Shown here piece after piece: positions 1-10,796 of a stretch of 64,000 bases of DNA. A program made the translations under genes and the position numbers. Source of the stretch: Pelagophyceae sp. CCMP2097. Lineage: Eukaryota > Sar > Pelagophyceae. Within the stretch, counting starts at the first letter, position 1, and each line of letters opens with the position of its first letter. The stretch is from positions 110,506-174,505 of the forward strand of contig MU657265.1 in assembly GCA_026770575.1 (NCBI GenBank), read 5' to 3'. The notes under the pieces are model-generated. The model was not told where the DNA came from and did not search any database. It saw only the letters and a program-made list of their open reading frames with translations.

Positions 1-1535
1 GCGCGTCGTCGCGACGAGGGCGCCGTGGTCGGCATCGGACATTTTGGGGCCGACATACGTTCGACTTTACGCTCGGCTGTCCGGGCGCTGCCCGCCACGG
101 GCCGCGTCGGCTCGGGCGCGGTCCTCTGCACCCGGCTGGTCTGCGGCGTCTTGCAAACTTGAAGCGTGGCCGTGGACTGTCGAAATCCTCGATTCGAATT
201 CGAGCCCCAGCAGCCGCACTTGGAGGCCCTCCTCGAGGCTCGCCGCGGGACTGTCGCTGGCAGGTGACATGGACCATGCACGGACGGGCTACGTGGGACC
301 GTCCCCGAAAAAGTCTTTGAAAAAGTCGGCCGGCGTCGCAGCCGCCGTCCTCTGGCCAAGGCGCGAGGGTGCGCCAGGGCGCCTCGACGGCGTCCCTCGC
401 GCCTGGCTGCGCAAGGTTCGATGCGCGCCGCTCTCTCTGGCCGCGCCGCTCTCTGGCTGGGCCTCTTTGCTGGACCGCGCCGCTGCGCCCACCACCGACG
501 TCGCAACCAACAAACTCCGGTGTTTCTCAACACCACCCTCGCGACGGCCGTACTCGAGAGGGGCCAGAAGCACCGAGCAAAGCCGCCAGAGACATGGGAT
601 TGTATCGATGCCGCCTTTGCGGCAGGCAAAAGCGGCAGGAATCCAAACGTGTTGGCAGGCAAAGGCGGCAGGAATCCAAACGTGCTTCGCGACCGGCCGC
701 GAAAAAAGGACCGCCACACGGCGGACCCGCGGAGGGCGCCATTTGGCGTCGCATGGGGGCTCTAAGCCCGCATGAAATCCGCACATGAGCTTCGGCCGTC
801 GGGGGACCGCTCCCTGTCGTTGCGGGTGTCGAGCGTGGGCGTTGGCCGTCAGGGCCCCTTTTTGTCGTTCCGGCCGACCGGGCCTTTGATGCGCGATGGT
901 GGAGCGTGGGCGTTGGCCACCAGGGCCTCTCCTTGTCGTTTCGGCCGACCGCCGACCGGGCCTTGGTGCGCGATGCGCGTCTCGGCGGCGCGTGACGCGC
1001 GCCGCGACGCATGCGGCGCGCTCACTGGTGCAGGACGATGATGTTCATCGGCTCCGTGCGTTATTGCCCGCGCGGCAGCGGCTGCCGGCGCGGTGCCCAT
1101 ACACTGCGACGCGGTGCCGTAGAGCAACGGGACGGCAACAGGAAATGCGACGACCTCGGTGGTGAAGTCGGTCCCGCCGGCGGCTTTGTCCGCGGTGACA
1201 GCGAGCGTGGAAACGGGTGTTGCGCCGGTAATTAAGGTGTGGCTGTCTATTGGACTGCATGCGGCTCGTACTGCGCACTCAGATCGCCAAAAAACTTTAA
1301 AGAACCGTTTAGAACTTTCCAGTCATCACAGAAGGCTTGAAGACCCCGGCCGGCCCCGTCGCGAGGCCCTCGCCAGGTGCGTCCGCGCCGCCGCGCGCGC
1401 GAGGCCGCGCCCCCCGGGCTCGCCGGCGGGAATTGGACGTTATTTTCATATAGGTCAACTCGGAACATCATGTCCTCTCTCCTCATTCTCTCGCTCCGCC
1501 TCTCGCCGGCGCGCCTTTCCGTGGCGGCGCGCGCC
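1..1535. other. gene-poor left end with two local tandem duplications
   Basis: I see no supported gene here. Open frames on both strands are long only because the DNA is G+C-rich and few stops occur. Two tandem duplications are visible: a 33-bp unit at 621-653 and 654-686, and a unit of about 70 bp at about 831-898 and 902-972 containing the shared text GAGCGTGGGCGTTGGCC. The stretch 1230-1480 is less G+C-rich and ends with a TATA-like CATATAGG near 1450, just before the candidate mini-gene at 1536. Confidence 0.5.
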
Positions 1536-2225
1536 ATGAGCGCGCGCAGCGGCCGTGGCAAAGACGCCCCGAAGAAGCCGGGTGCGTAGGGGTTTCCTAT
1601 AGCATGCGCTTCTATAGGGTCCCAACAGAGTCACAGAGTCCCCAACCCCTCCGCACACCCGCCGCCGCCGCCGGCCGGATACGGCGCGGGCCGAAAGGGG
1701 CCCGTGGGCCCGCAAAGGGGCCCGGAGGCGCGGGGCTGCAGAGGGGCTGACGACGAGCGGGCCGGACGACGAGCGGGCCGGAGACGGGCCGGCCCTCGAC
1801 CGCGGCCCGGAGACAGGGACCGTATATCCTCGACCGGGGGGCCGGAGACCGGGACTGTTTACAGCCTTGACCGGGGCCCTCGACCGCGGGCCTCGACCGG
1901 GGACTGTTTACGGTTGGCCCTCGACCGCGGCGCCCTCTTCTGCGACGGCCCTCGGCCTCGGCCTTCTTGAGACGGCTTCACGAGACGGCCTCGCAAGGCC
2001 CTCCGGCCTCGCAAGGCCCTCTTGCGCCCCGACGCCCATCGAGGCTTTGCGCCGCCGGGTCTGGGACCTTTGCGTGGTCCTTCCAAATGCCCCTTTGAAT
2101 GCCCTTTTCGATTGTCCTTTTTAGCTGTCCCCTCGGACTTGCTCAAGGGCAAGGGCATCAAGGAGCCCAAAGAGCCGGCCAAGGACGAAGGCCAAGGCGG
2201 AAAAGGGAAGAAGGTCAAAAAATAA
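1536..2225 (+). CDS. possible two-exon Lys/Gly-rich small basic protein (about 48 aa)
   Basis: I do not recognise this protein. Exon 1 (1536-1581) starts at ATG in a CGCC context and encodes MSARSGRGKDAPKKP. It ends at a GTGCGT donor in phase 1. Exon 2 (2125-2225) follows a pyrimidine-rich TCCTTTTTAG acceptor, restores the phase and encodes a Lys-rich tail with KGKGIKEPKEPAK and GKGKKVKK, then TAA overlapping AATAAA-like sequence. The composition recalls histone tails or other small basic nuclear or ribosome-associated proteins, but no histone fold is encoded between the exons. The 543-nt intron consists of repetitive CGACCG text. The splice model is inference; the Lys-rich end and the phase match are what I can see. 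Confidence 0.35.
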
Positions 2226-3464
2226 AGCAATCCAAGGGAAAAGGATTAAAACAAATCCAAGGCCGACCGAAGGGACGACGACAAGGCCCCGCGAGCGGCA
2301 TACGCTCGACAAGGCCGGCCGCGGCAGTAAATCGCGGCCTCGTTCTGCCACGCTCGTGGGCGCCCGGGGGGCGGCTTACGCGACGCGTGTCGTGGGTGCA
2401 AAAGGACTTTCTGACGGACGGACGTGGGCCGACGGGCGTCGGCTGACAGTGTCGCCGAATGCGTGGCGAGGCTCGCAAGCTTCGTGGCTCTTTGACTCAG
2501 GCAGAAAATAGAGAGTTTCAAAGTGCAAGACAGGTGGTCACGCGTCCGCCGCGCCCCCACGAGACCGTGCCGGTCGGCGCGGGTGGGGGGCATTCAAGGT
2601 TGGGTTCTCGAGTTTGGGTTGCTTCAGGTAAAACTTTGTTCCAGGGAGCGCACCTCGACCCAACGCGTCGATTGAGCCACTCCCGACCTCGGGGGAGCAC
2701 GAGCCCGCGAAGAAATTCCCTCGGAACGGACGAGGACTCGCCCGTCAATTTGCTCGATAAAAGGGGCACGCGGGACCTCGTCTTAAATTACGGTCCTGTG
2801 TGCATATTTATGGTATTTTTCCGGTATTCACTCGTGAATCACCTTTGTTTCGCGTACGACGATCACGAGCTGGGTCGTCTCCAGCGCCCCAGGGCCTCAG
2901 AGGCCGCGTGCACCTCTTTTTCGACCGACTTAGCTGTAACGACTCGGGTTTACCAACCACTGTCGTCGGTATAGGCCGCGACCGTCCAGTAATAATCCAG
3001 AGATGCTACTGGGGCCCCGCGGAATGGGTGACCTCGGTTCGTCCGGGCCGGGCGCGGGCCGAGCACTGCGCTCCAGAGGCGCTGTGTTGGAGAGCAGATC
3101 CCCCGCAGGAGGTGCTCGGTCCATTTTCAGTGCGTCTACGCGAAGACTGGGCCCCAGATCGTCGCAGTGGGTCGGGCGGTGATATGTATCCTTGCGACGG
3201 CCCTTCGGCGGTCCCTGCCCTCGAAGGCGTGCAAAAGTGTGATATCCGCACAATGCGGGTGCGTCTTCCAGTAAATCCTCGGGAAATCCGCTGCCAACGC
3301 CGGGTCCGGCGCGGCGGACCACGCCTCCATATCCAAGTTACGTTGGAACATTCTTTATCCTAACATAGCAAGTTGCGTTAGAACATTCTTTTAGCGATCA
3401 TACCGTTTTACCATCGGCTCCCAGGAGGGGATGCGCAGAAAAGTACTACTTTGGAGCATCGAGC
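2226..3464. other. intergenic, no gene seen
   Basis: No coding pattern is visible. It contains one copy (about 2373-2395) of a dispersed motif, GGCTTACGCGACGCGTGTCG, that returns at 7272 and, inverted, at 10075. A decayed piece of the CGGCTCCC hairpin repeat lies near 3410-3425, preceded by the GAACATTCTTTTAGCGAT text typical of that family. Confidence 0.45.
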
Positions 3465-4022
3465 CTCAGCTCTCCGGGCGTGTACATGGTCACAGCCGAC
3501 GGTGTTGGAAAGAGGGGAAGCAGGGCTTTCGGAATCCGTCAGCCGTGACCATGTACACGCCCGGAGAGCTGAGTTCTAGGTCGCCAAAGTTTGACTGTTT
3601 TGGCCTTCTTGGGGCGATTCTGCGCCCCAGCGCTGTTACTTTTGCTCGTTGGGCGTTCCTACACGTTGTAGGTTGCCCCTCTACTGGCCCCGAAGCAGTA
3701 ATTCCCCTATAGCGACCGCCCACGGGCCGAAAACCGATGAGGGTACTCGAAAAGGGTGCGACGGAATCTCAGCTCCCCCTGCGTGGACATGGTCACGGCC
3801 GACGGCGTTGGAAAGAAGAGAAGCAGGGCTTTCGGAATCCGTCGGCCGTGACCATGCCCACGCCCGGGGAGCTGAGATAAGTTGACATGTTCTCAAACTT
3901 TGGCACCCTGTAGCTCAGCTCTCCGGGCAGCTCATAGTCGCAGACTGGAGCGTTGGAAAGACGAGGTTAAGGGCTCTCCATATCCGTCGCCCATGATCAT
4001 GTACATGCCCTGGGAGCTGATG
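3465..4022. repeat. three copies of a ~110-bp self-complementary hairpin repeat
   Basis: Copies lie at 3465-3573, 3766-3878 and 3912-4022. Each begins CTCAGCTC and ends in its complement GAGCTGAG (last copy degenerate). The arms, about 45 nt, are complementary nearly to the centre: the left arm contains GTGTACATGGTCAC and GACGG..TTGGAAAG, the right arm CTTTCGGAATCCGTC and GTGACCATGTACAC. The apical loop is only about 10-20 nt. Text after copies 1 and 3 (CGCCAAAGTT) is also shared, so the repeat unit is longer than the hairpin. It could be a short fold-back transposon or a structured-RNA precursor; the sequence alone does not decide. Confidence 0.75.
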
Positions 4023-5900
4023 TACTGGCCGCCAAAGTTCGACTTATCTCAAACTACTCTCTTTCCAAAAGTTTGGTTTTGGAATTGTCAATAAGCCAGA
4101 TTTTTGGAATTTATCAAGTCTAAAATGAGGCCTTAAGTCCACCACGGAGGTCAAACGGGCCAGTGCTCCCGTGGAACGTCTCTCCAATTCCCCATTAGCG
4201 CAACCTCCTCCTATCGGCCCCCTACGGGAGCCTGAGAGGTGAAGCCGCGCGGCCCAACGGTTCGCCCCGTTCGTCGTGAAACACCGCGAAACGATCCCCT
4301 TGCCGCGCTGACCCAAGGCTCCCCGTCTTGAATTTTTGTCGAACAGGTCGCAGATGGACCCGCGCGATGTGCCACCATTCAAGGCCCCGGCTACAGCCCC
4401 GTGCAGATCAGCCGGGCTGCAGCTTTGTTACAAGTACGCGCACGGCGCGACGCAAGGAAACACGCAAATCTTCCACTTAACCGACGCCCACCGACGCCAT
4501 GGGCGTGCAACCGTTGGGGAAAAGACTCCGAACCACGCCCTGGGCACCCGGCTTCGTGCCTGCGAACGCGTACCGGCGCCCCGGCGCTGCCACGCCACTC
4601 CGGGCGGGGTGAGCAACGATGCCGAAATGACAACTCTCTCTGTTTCCCGCCCGAGTCAAAAAGCCCGAAGTGGGCGGGGCGCGGGGTCGAAGGAGCGAGT
4701 CGAGGCGCAGATGCGCCGCACCAGACGCGCCGACAGTGGCTCCAATTTAGACGCAAGTGGCCTTTATCTCAACGCAAGTGGCTCCAGTCTCGACTTGGGA
4801 CCAGAGTCGACAGAGGGTCCGCGGGTCCGGGTCCGGGTCTTCGACAAGCCCCGGACCCGGACCCGGATCCGCGTGGGCCGAGGCCGGACCCGGACCCGGA
4901 CCCTACGTCGGGTCTTGCGTGGGTCCGGGTCGGACCCGGACCCTTTGTCGACCCTGCTTGGGACCGCCTCCCTCTGCCCGACGTGAGGCGCACCCGACGT
5001 GAGGCGCACCCGGCTCTCTCTCGAGAACGCGGTTGCGTCGACCAATGCCACCCGCCGAGGCGGCGAGGACTCGCTCAGCATTCGAGGAGCTCTTCTGCGG
5101 ACGTTGCGGGTTTTCTTCGCGGAAAAGTTCATCCAAAATACCTCCAAATATCCCAAAAGTACCTGATAATACACACCAATTCCTATAAAATCCCCAGCGC
5201 GAGGATGGCAGCGCGAGCGAACCACGGGGCGTGGGGCCCGGTCCCCTCCGCAGCGCAGTGCAGAAGGTGCGGACCGGGGGATTCCGCCTGCAGTCCACGC
5301 TGGTCTGAGGTCCCTCGCGGCCACGCAGTGGGCACGGGGGTGTGCGGTACCTCGGGTGATATCTCCCTCTCCCCGCCGTCGCTCCTGCTGACGGCTTGTG
5401 AAAACTTTAAGAGATCGGCATATCTTCAGAGCGCCAGACTGTGGCACAAGTAAAATCCCATGAGAGGAAACGAGAATCAAGAGAAGGGCACCAGTCGCCA
5501 AAGGACGGTGAGGACGGAGTGCGGGAAACGGGCGTCCCCGTCAGAGGTTCTTTTTTAGTAGTTCGGGCTGGCATAAGAAACTCAAAATCCCGGTAAACAC
5601 TTGCAATAGTTTTTTTCAGAGTACTAGCAGTTTAACGAAATGCGAAGCGGGCGGGTGGGCCACGCGCGCGCCGCACGCGCGGCCCTCGGCCGCCGCGCGC
5701 ACGCAACGAAGCGACCGAAGCGACATGCGCAACAAAACGAACCGGTGCAGTGGGCGCCCTGGGCGCGCGCGCGCCGCGCGCGCAACCTTTCACCATCGCG
5801 CGCACGCGACGACGCGACCCAAACCTAGAGTGCAAGTCGCCGATCTGCAATTCCGGTTCTATATTTGTTTGAGGTCTGTTTTACCCAGACCTATCGCCAA
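4023..5900. other. intergenic with GGACCC/GGGTCC hexamer cluster
   Basis: No supported gene. 4205-4225 resembles the CTACGGGAGCC hairpin repeat. 4810-4975 is built from short GGACCC and GGGTCC hexamers on both strands, which would fold on itself, and is followed by a direct duplication of GACGTGAGGCGCACCC at about 4980-5012. 5640-5830 is an alternating CGCG-rich tract. The long open frame across 4401-5453 is a by-product of this composition. Confidence 0.45.
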
Positions 5901-5939
5901 AATGTTGGTATTTTACCTACGAATTGGTGGTTCTGATTG

Positions 5940-6480
5940 GCCGAATTTTACTTTACCACCCCCGTTTGGGTACTGGAGTGCCCGGCCAACTTGCCGTTTG
6001 GCCAAAATCCGGGGCCAATCAGCCAAGTGCAATTGAAAATCCGGCATACATTTAAAGCCCGCAAATGCCGGTGCCGGACCGCGCACTCCAGCAACCGCCG
6101 CCGCGAAATTTTCAGTTTTCAGGGCCTTGGAAAAAGCGTTTTCGAACAGATGGGAGATTGGGAGAGGCCCTTCGCCAGCACCAGCCGCCGGCCCGCGCCA
6201 GCCGCGGTCCTCCCGAGACGATGCATCGGGCTCCGCCACGAGCATTCCGGGAGGCGACAACGTTGAGCTTGTTGAACACACCGAGCTCTTGAGCGACTCT
6301 AAGGCAAGGTCAAAATTAAAACGATCAACGCATTATTTGAAATTTTAATTTGAAGAAAAGTCCATAAATGCCGTTAAGGTTTGCCGGCCCGGTATGCGGA
6401 ACCGCAGGTTCGCTTTTTTGCCGAGGCCCCTTGACCGGCAAGTTGGCCGGGCATTCCAGTATTGGAGGTAAGACGCCACC
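5940..6480. repeat. inverted-repeat-bounded element, ~540 bp
   Basis: The text TACTGGAGTGCCCGGCCAAC near 5970 recurs in inverted orientation near 6440-6467 with one mismatch, including the shared extension AACTTGCCG. Further but weaker complementarity extends outward (GGTGG / CCACC). The interior, about 440 bp, shows no convincing coding pattern. This looks like a non-autonomous inverted-repeat element, possibly decayed. Confidence 0.5.
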
Positions 6481-6679
6481 AATATGGGCTTTACGTTTGT
6501 GATGGGCTTTGTGTGCTCACCGCGCGAGGCCAGCGGACAACTGGGCCACGCAAGAGGACGCAAGGCTCCCTGTTTCACGATGTCGTCGCTGGCAAATCTT
6601 GCCAATCAGAAAGCTGCGGCAGTTGGTGAGAGTAGCGTATCGGTGGCTATCGACGGCGGGCCCGTTGGGAGGGCGCTGG

Positions 6680-6920
6680 AGCCCCGAGGGGCGGATCGCG
6701 GCGGTGCGCGGCTCGCAGGTGATGAGCGAAGCCCGGACAGAATCGCCAAATTTGATCAGTGAACTTAAAAGGGTGGCGGCGCGACGCGGGGTCGTTGGGG
6801 GCGCGACGGAGCGGGCCGCGGCGGTGCGCGGCACGCAGTTGATAGCGGAGGCCGTGCCGAATCGCCGAAGTTTGATCAGTAACTTCAAAAAAAGGGTACG
6901 AGCGGCGACGCGGGGGTTCG
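6680..6920. repeat. tandem duplication of a ~125-bp unit
   Basis: Two diverged copies share CGCGGCGGTGCGCGGC, then GAATCGCC, then GTTTGATCAGT or a close variant, then GGCGACGCGG. Copy 1 covers about 6693-6790 and copy 2 about 6818-6915. No gene is recognised in it. Confidence 0.55.
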
Positions 6921-7187
6921 TCCCGCGGGGCAACATACTCGCGCGAGTCGGAATCCGATGTCGAAATGCGCCTTGGTTAAAATAAAATACCATGAAGGAG
7001 ATGGAGTTTTCTTCTTCCGTAATTGCGCTCCAAACTCCGAACTACTAAAAAGGAACCTCGTCAGTCCAATTTAGATCAGCCTACAGTGGCGTTAACATTT
7101 TTTTAGAGCCGTTGGAGGCACATTCTGGTGTTTTTATTAGATTTTTATTACTCTTTCAATCCAAGTCCAAGTTATCGATCAAAAGGG

Positions 7188-7955
7188 CGATATATTTTTA
7201 GCGAATGGCTTATCGAGCGGAAGGTGTTCCCCTCGTCCACAGCCGAGATCCTAAACGGATGACCTGGGGTGGGCTTACGCGATGCGTGTCGTGGACGAGC
7301 ATGGCGTGGACGAGCAGTGACAAGGAGAGCTCCGAAGATTTCCGTAGAAAGAGGACACCGAGTATACCTGGCGGATGACGTTGCGGTATATATACCGGGC
7401 CCCACAATCACCTCCAAGGAATTAGATCCGTTGAATCCCCTTTTTACCGGGCCATTGCGGGTAAATGGGCCCACGTACACAATCACTTGCGAATGGTCTC
7501 GGGTTCGATTCCCGCAGGGGGCACTCGATTTTGGCGAGTGTTACCCTGGTAAGCCTCCACTCCCCAGCGGCCACGTGTCCAAGACACGCTGTAAGCCCGC
7601 CCCGCGGCAACAGGTTCAAGACCTGCAGTACGGCCGCCACCGGAGCCGGACCAAGGCCCGGTGCATTATCGTATTTTGTCTTTCCCCACGCTAAACCTCC
7701 CTTTCCTACGGTATGCGTATGGGGGAGCGTTGCGGTATAAATACCGGGCCCCATAATCACCTCCAAGGATAATGATCCGGTGAATCCCCTTTTGCCCCCA
7801 GCGGGCCATTTCGGATGAGACGCGCCCGACGAGGACGCGGGCATACGGTATAGAAGGGGACCCGGTCTCCAAGGTCACGGTCAAGGGATCTCGGCTCTGG
7901 ACGAGGGGAACGCCTTGGGCTCGATATGCCATTCGCCCGAATATTTTCGAACTGA
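7188..7955. mobile_element. ~770-bp element with ~60-bp terminal inverted repeats
   Basis: The left arm (about 7190-7251) contains GCGAATGGCTTATCGAGCGG and CCTCGTCCACAGCCGAGATC. The right arm (about 7886-7950) is its inverted copy, with GATCTCGGCTCTGGACGAGG and TCGATATGCCATTCGC, roughly 80-85% alike by eye. The interior carries two direct copies (about 7378-7440 and 7728-7795) of a sequence beginning GTTGCGGTATA and containing AATCACCTCCAAGGA. No transposase is visible, so it would be non-autonomous. GTCTCGGGTTCGATTCC at about 7497 resembles a tRNA T-arm, but no tRNA could be folded around it. Confidence 0.6.
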
Positions 7956-8192
7956 ACTTCAGTCGACGGCTGATCTAAATCGGACTACCGTCGAGCTTCT
8001 CGCACCGTGCGTCGGGTCGCGGCTGCCCCTCCATACCGCTCGAGGCCCGAAACCGCTTCATCTCGATGCAGGTGCGAGGGGCCTTCTTGGGCCGAAACTT
8101 TTCCGCGACGAAATCTTCGTCAAAGTGTTCGGCCGAGGCCCCTCTTCGTCCTCGAGGGCCCTCTCCCGCGCGCTTCGGTCCCGGCGCCGGAG

Positions 8193-8388
8193 ATGACGCC
8201 AATGGCGCGCGGCGACTGGCGGAGCGGCGACTGGCGCGCGAGGGCCTTTAGCGAAAGCGAGAGGCGGCGCGAAGCGGGCGAAGCCAATCAAAGCCCAAAG
8301 CGCCTCTCGCCTTGCCACCGCCAGGCTGCCCTCGCCGCGCTGGCCACGCGCACCGCCGCCACGGCCGCCGAGATCACGCAGCAGCTCG
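8193..8388 (+). pseudogene. truncated paralogue of the 10797 coiled-coil gene, cut by a hairpin repeat
   Basis: The frame from ATG at 8193 reads MTPMARGDWR and later LATRTAATAAEITQQLA. The candidate gene at 10797 reads MPPMALGAWR and LAKRTAETAGEIANQLAEA, so the two are related. Upstream DNA is also shared: TTGGGCCGAAACTT occurs at both loci. After QQLA the frame runs straight into CACCTCCCAGGCTCCCG, the edge of the hairpin repeat, and stops at 8432. The remaining two thirds of the protein are missing. A duplication followed by repeat insertion is the simplest reading. Confidence 0.45.
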
Positions 8389-9150
8389 CACCTCCCAGGC
8401 TCCCGTATGGAGCCCATGGTAGAACGGTGTGATCACTAAAATTTCGGAGCATGTAACCTATGCGAGAACACGCTGCTATCGCACATCCTTTTCCCAGGCT
8501 TCCGTAGGGGGCCGATGGTAGAAGAATGGTGTGATCGCTAAAAATTTGGAGCACATAACCTAGACGACAACACGCTGTTATCGCACATTACGCCGGATCT
8601 TTCTTTGAGCGATTACCATCGGCTCCCTGGAGCCTGGGGTTCCTTTTAACCCTCCGGCCCGCGGCCTCCGGCCGCCGGCCTACGGGCGGAGGCCTTCGAC
8701 AGGATTCTGAGATTAACAACCATCGGCTCCCTACGGGAGCCTGGGGTTCCTTTTAACCCTCCGGCCGCCGGCATCCGGCCGCGGGCATCCGGCCGCCGGC
8801 ATCCGGCCGCCGGCCTACGGGTGGAGGCCTTTTAACCCTCCGACCGCGGCCGCGCACTTGAAGCGGCCCGCCAAAGGGCGCACCGTTCGTATTCCATTGG
8901 TTGCACCACGACGCACGTTTGCACCAAGACGCAAAACTCTTAATCACTCCTTTGCCCGCACTCCGCACTCACGCTCCGGCGGCACCTCCCAGGCTCCCGT
9001 AGGGAGCGATGGTAGAACGGTGTGATCGCTAAAAGAATGTTCCGATTCGGAGCACATAACCTATGCGATAACACGCTGTTATCGCACATCATGTTGGATC
9101 TTTCTTTGAGCGATTACCATCGGCTCCCTACGGGAGCCTGGGGCTTGCCT
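8389..9150. repeat. cluster of multi-hairpin 'CGGCTCCCTACGGGAGCC' repeats
   Basis: At least six copies of the palindrome GGCTCCCTACGGGAGCC or its variants lie here (near 8400, 8500, 8620, 8728, 8990 and 9120). The best complete unit is 9000-9145. It has three consecutive self-complementary segments: TCCGATTCGGA, then GCGATAACACGCTGTTATCG, then the CTCCC/GGGAG palindrome, joined by GAGCACATAACCTA and TTTCTTTGAGCGATTACCAT. 8640-8850 is filled with CGGCCGCCGGCATC-type tracts. No protein is encoded. Confidence 0.75.
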
Positions 9151-10796
9151 CCCAGACCCTATCTACCTGAACTGACCTCGCTCCGAGGCGAGGGCGACGG
9201 GAAGGCGCCGCCGATCTGCGCGAAAAATTGGCGGAGGTCACGCTCCGTACGCTGAGGCGGGGCTCGAGACCAACCCCGGGTCGAAACGCGTTCTCTGGGC
9301 TCGGGAAATCTGAGGTCGCGAAAACGGCCCTTGGAGCACGTGGTGGTCTGGCAGATTTGAAACACGGCTCTGATCATCCCGAGTAGTTGTACGCCATCGA
9401 GGTCAAGCCTGGTGAAGCCGCTGAGCAACTCAGTTTGTCGGCACCACCCGAGTTGCCGGCAAGAACGTCCTTGCAAAATGCGCCGTAAAAGGGTTCAGCC
9501 CTCAAATGGTCCATAGAGTGACTGACGGCGGCGATTCTTGTGCTACGATCGTCCCTCGCCCCACGGTCGCCGCTGGGTCTTTCGAGTTGTCCGGCGGGTG
9601 TGGGGCCGCCGACACGCCGGTCGGCGACTGCCGCTGGGTCCAACAGTTTGGACCCAACGGGCATGGGCCACCGACGCGACGGGCAGGGGTCGCCGCTGGG
9701 TCCATCAAGATGGAACCAACGAACGAACGCCGGCTCGACGGTCAGCGGTCGCTGCTTGGTCCCCAGAGTTCGACCGGCGGGTTTGAGGCCGCCGCCGTGA
9801 CGGTCCGCGGTCGCTCTTTAGGTCCGCAGTCGCTCTTTTGGGATTTGAATATCCCCCATAACTCTTTGAATTCATTTTCGGTGTTCTTCGAGAGTCTAGG
9901 CCGACGCGCAATGACAATGAGCCTCGAGAGTGGCGTGAAATCCTTGGTGTCTTAGGACCGCGCCCTCGTCCGACTTCCTCCTTCCGCCAGGTATGCGCGG
10001 CGTCCCCTTTTCAGACGAAAATCTGCTTCAGCTCTGGTGGACTCATTGTCATTGCTCGTCCACGCCCTGCTCTTCCACGACACGCGTCGCGTAAGCCATC
10101 CCCCAACCGACCACGCTGAGCCAAGAAACAACATGTTTGACGGGTAGGTCGCGCTTGGCAAAGTCCCGTAAAAGGAGACAAACTGTGACAAAAACTCAGA
10201 AAGTTGCCCAGGTCAAGGAATTCAGGATGGCCGCCCCTCGGCCCGTAGTTCGAACGTAGTTGCCCAATCGTAATTCCGAAGGCACCTACCTCCCCATCAC
10301 GGTTTTCGACGCTCTTGCGATCAGTATTCACGGATTCTGCCTTTTGGGCGCGCCTTCACCGAGATCTCAGACACCTAGATATTTTGCCATTCTTGCATCG
10401 CTTCGTGCTCGGCCGCGTGATGTCGGATTGATGATCTGATTGGAGTCGGAGCCCCGCACAAGCCCCCCGAACCACGCGCGAAGCCTAATTCGACGCCAGA
10501 GCCCGTGCCAAGGGTCCGGACCACGCGGCCAGGATCCGGGCGAAATCGCCCGGATCCTGACTTGTTTACAAAGGGTCTGGGAGGCAAGCTTCCGGGCCAG
10601 AGTAGACTTAAACACTTCACTCGGTCTAAGCACCAACTGATCCTATTCAAATCCTCTGAATGTCTCCTTTTGGGCCGAAACTTCCCTTTGCAAAGCAGTT
10701 GCGAAGCGAAGTTGAGGTTTGAAGGTTCTTCTTTCGTTTTGTTCTTCGGTCTCGATTCTGGCCTTCAAGAGCTCCTCTTCGCCGCGCCGCGGCGCC
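9151..10796. other. intergenic, no gene seen
   Basis: Repeated GTCGCCGCTGGGTCC-like phrases occur between about 9560 and 9770. An inverted copy of the dispersed GGCTTACGCGACGCGTGTCG motif lies near 10075-10097. Nothing here has convincing coding pattern or splice structure. 10655-10700 shares TTGGGCCGAAACTT with the DNA upstream of the 8193 pseudogene and probably belongs to the 5' region of the next gene. Confidence 0.45.

Noticed and set aside
4401..5453. 350-codon open frame on the plus strand
   Set aside because: Composition is driven by GGACCC-type repeats and G+C bias, with no domain, no codon structure and equally long frames in overlapping registers.
7440..7523. tRNA-like sequence with GGTTCGATTCC
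   Set aside because: No 5' acceptor partner for the 3' AGGGGGCA and no A box at the right distance; the first T-stem pair does not form.
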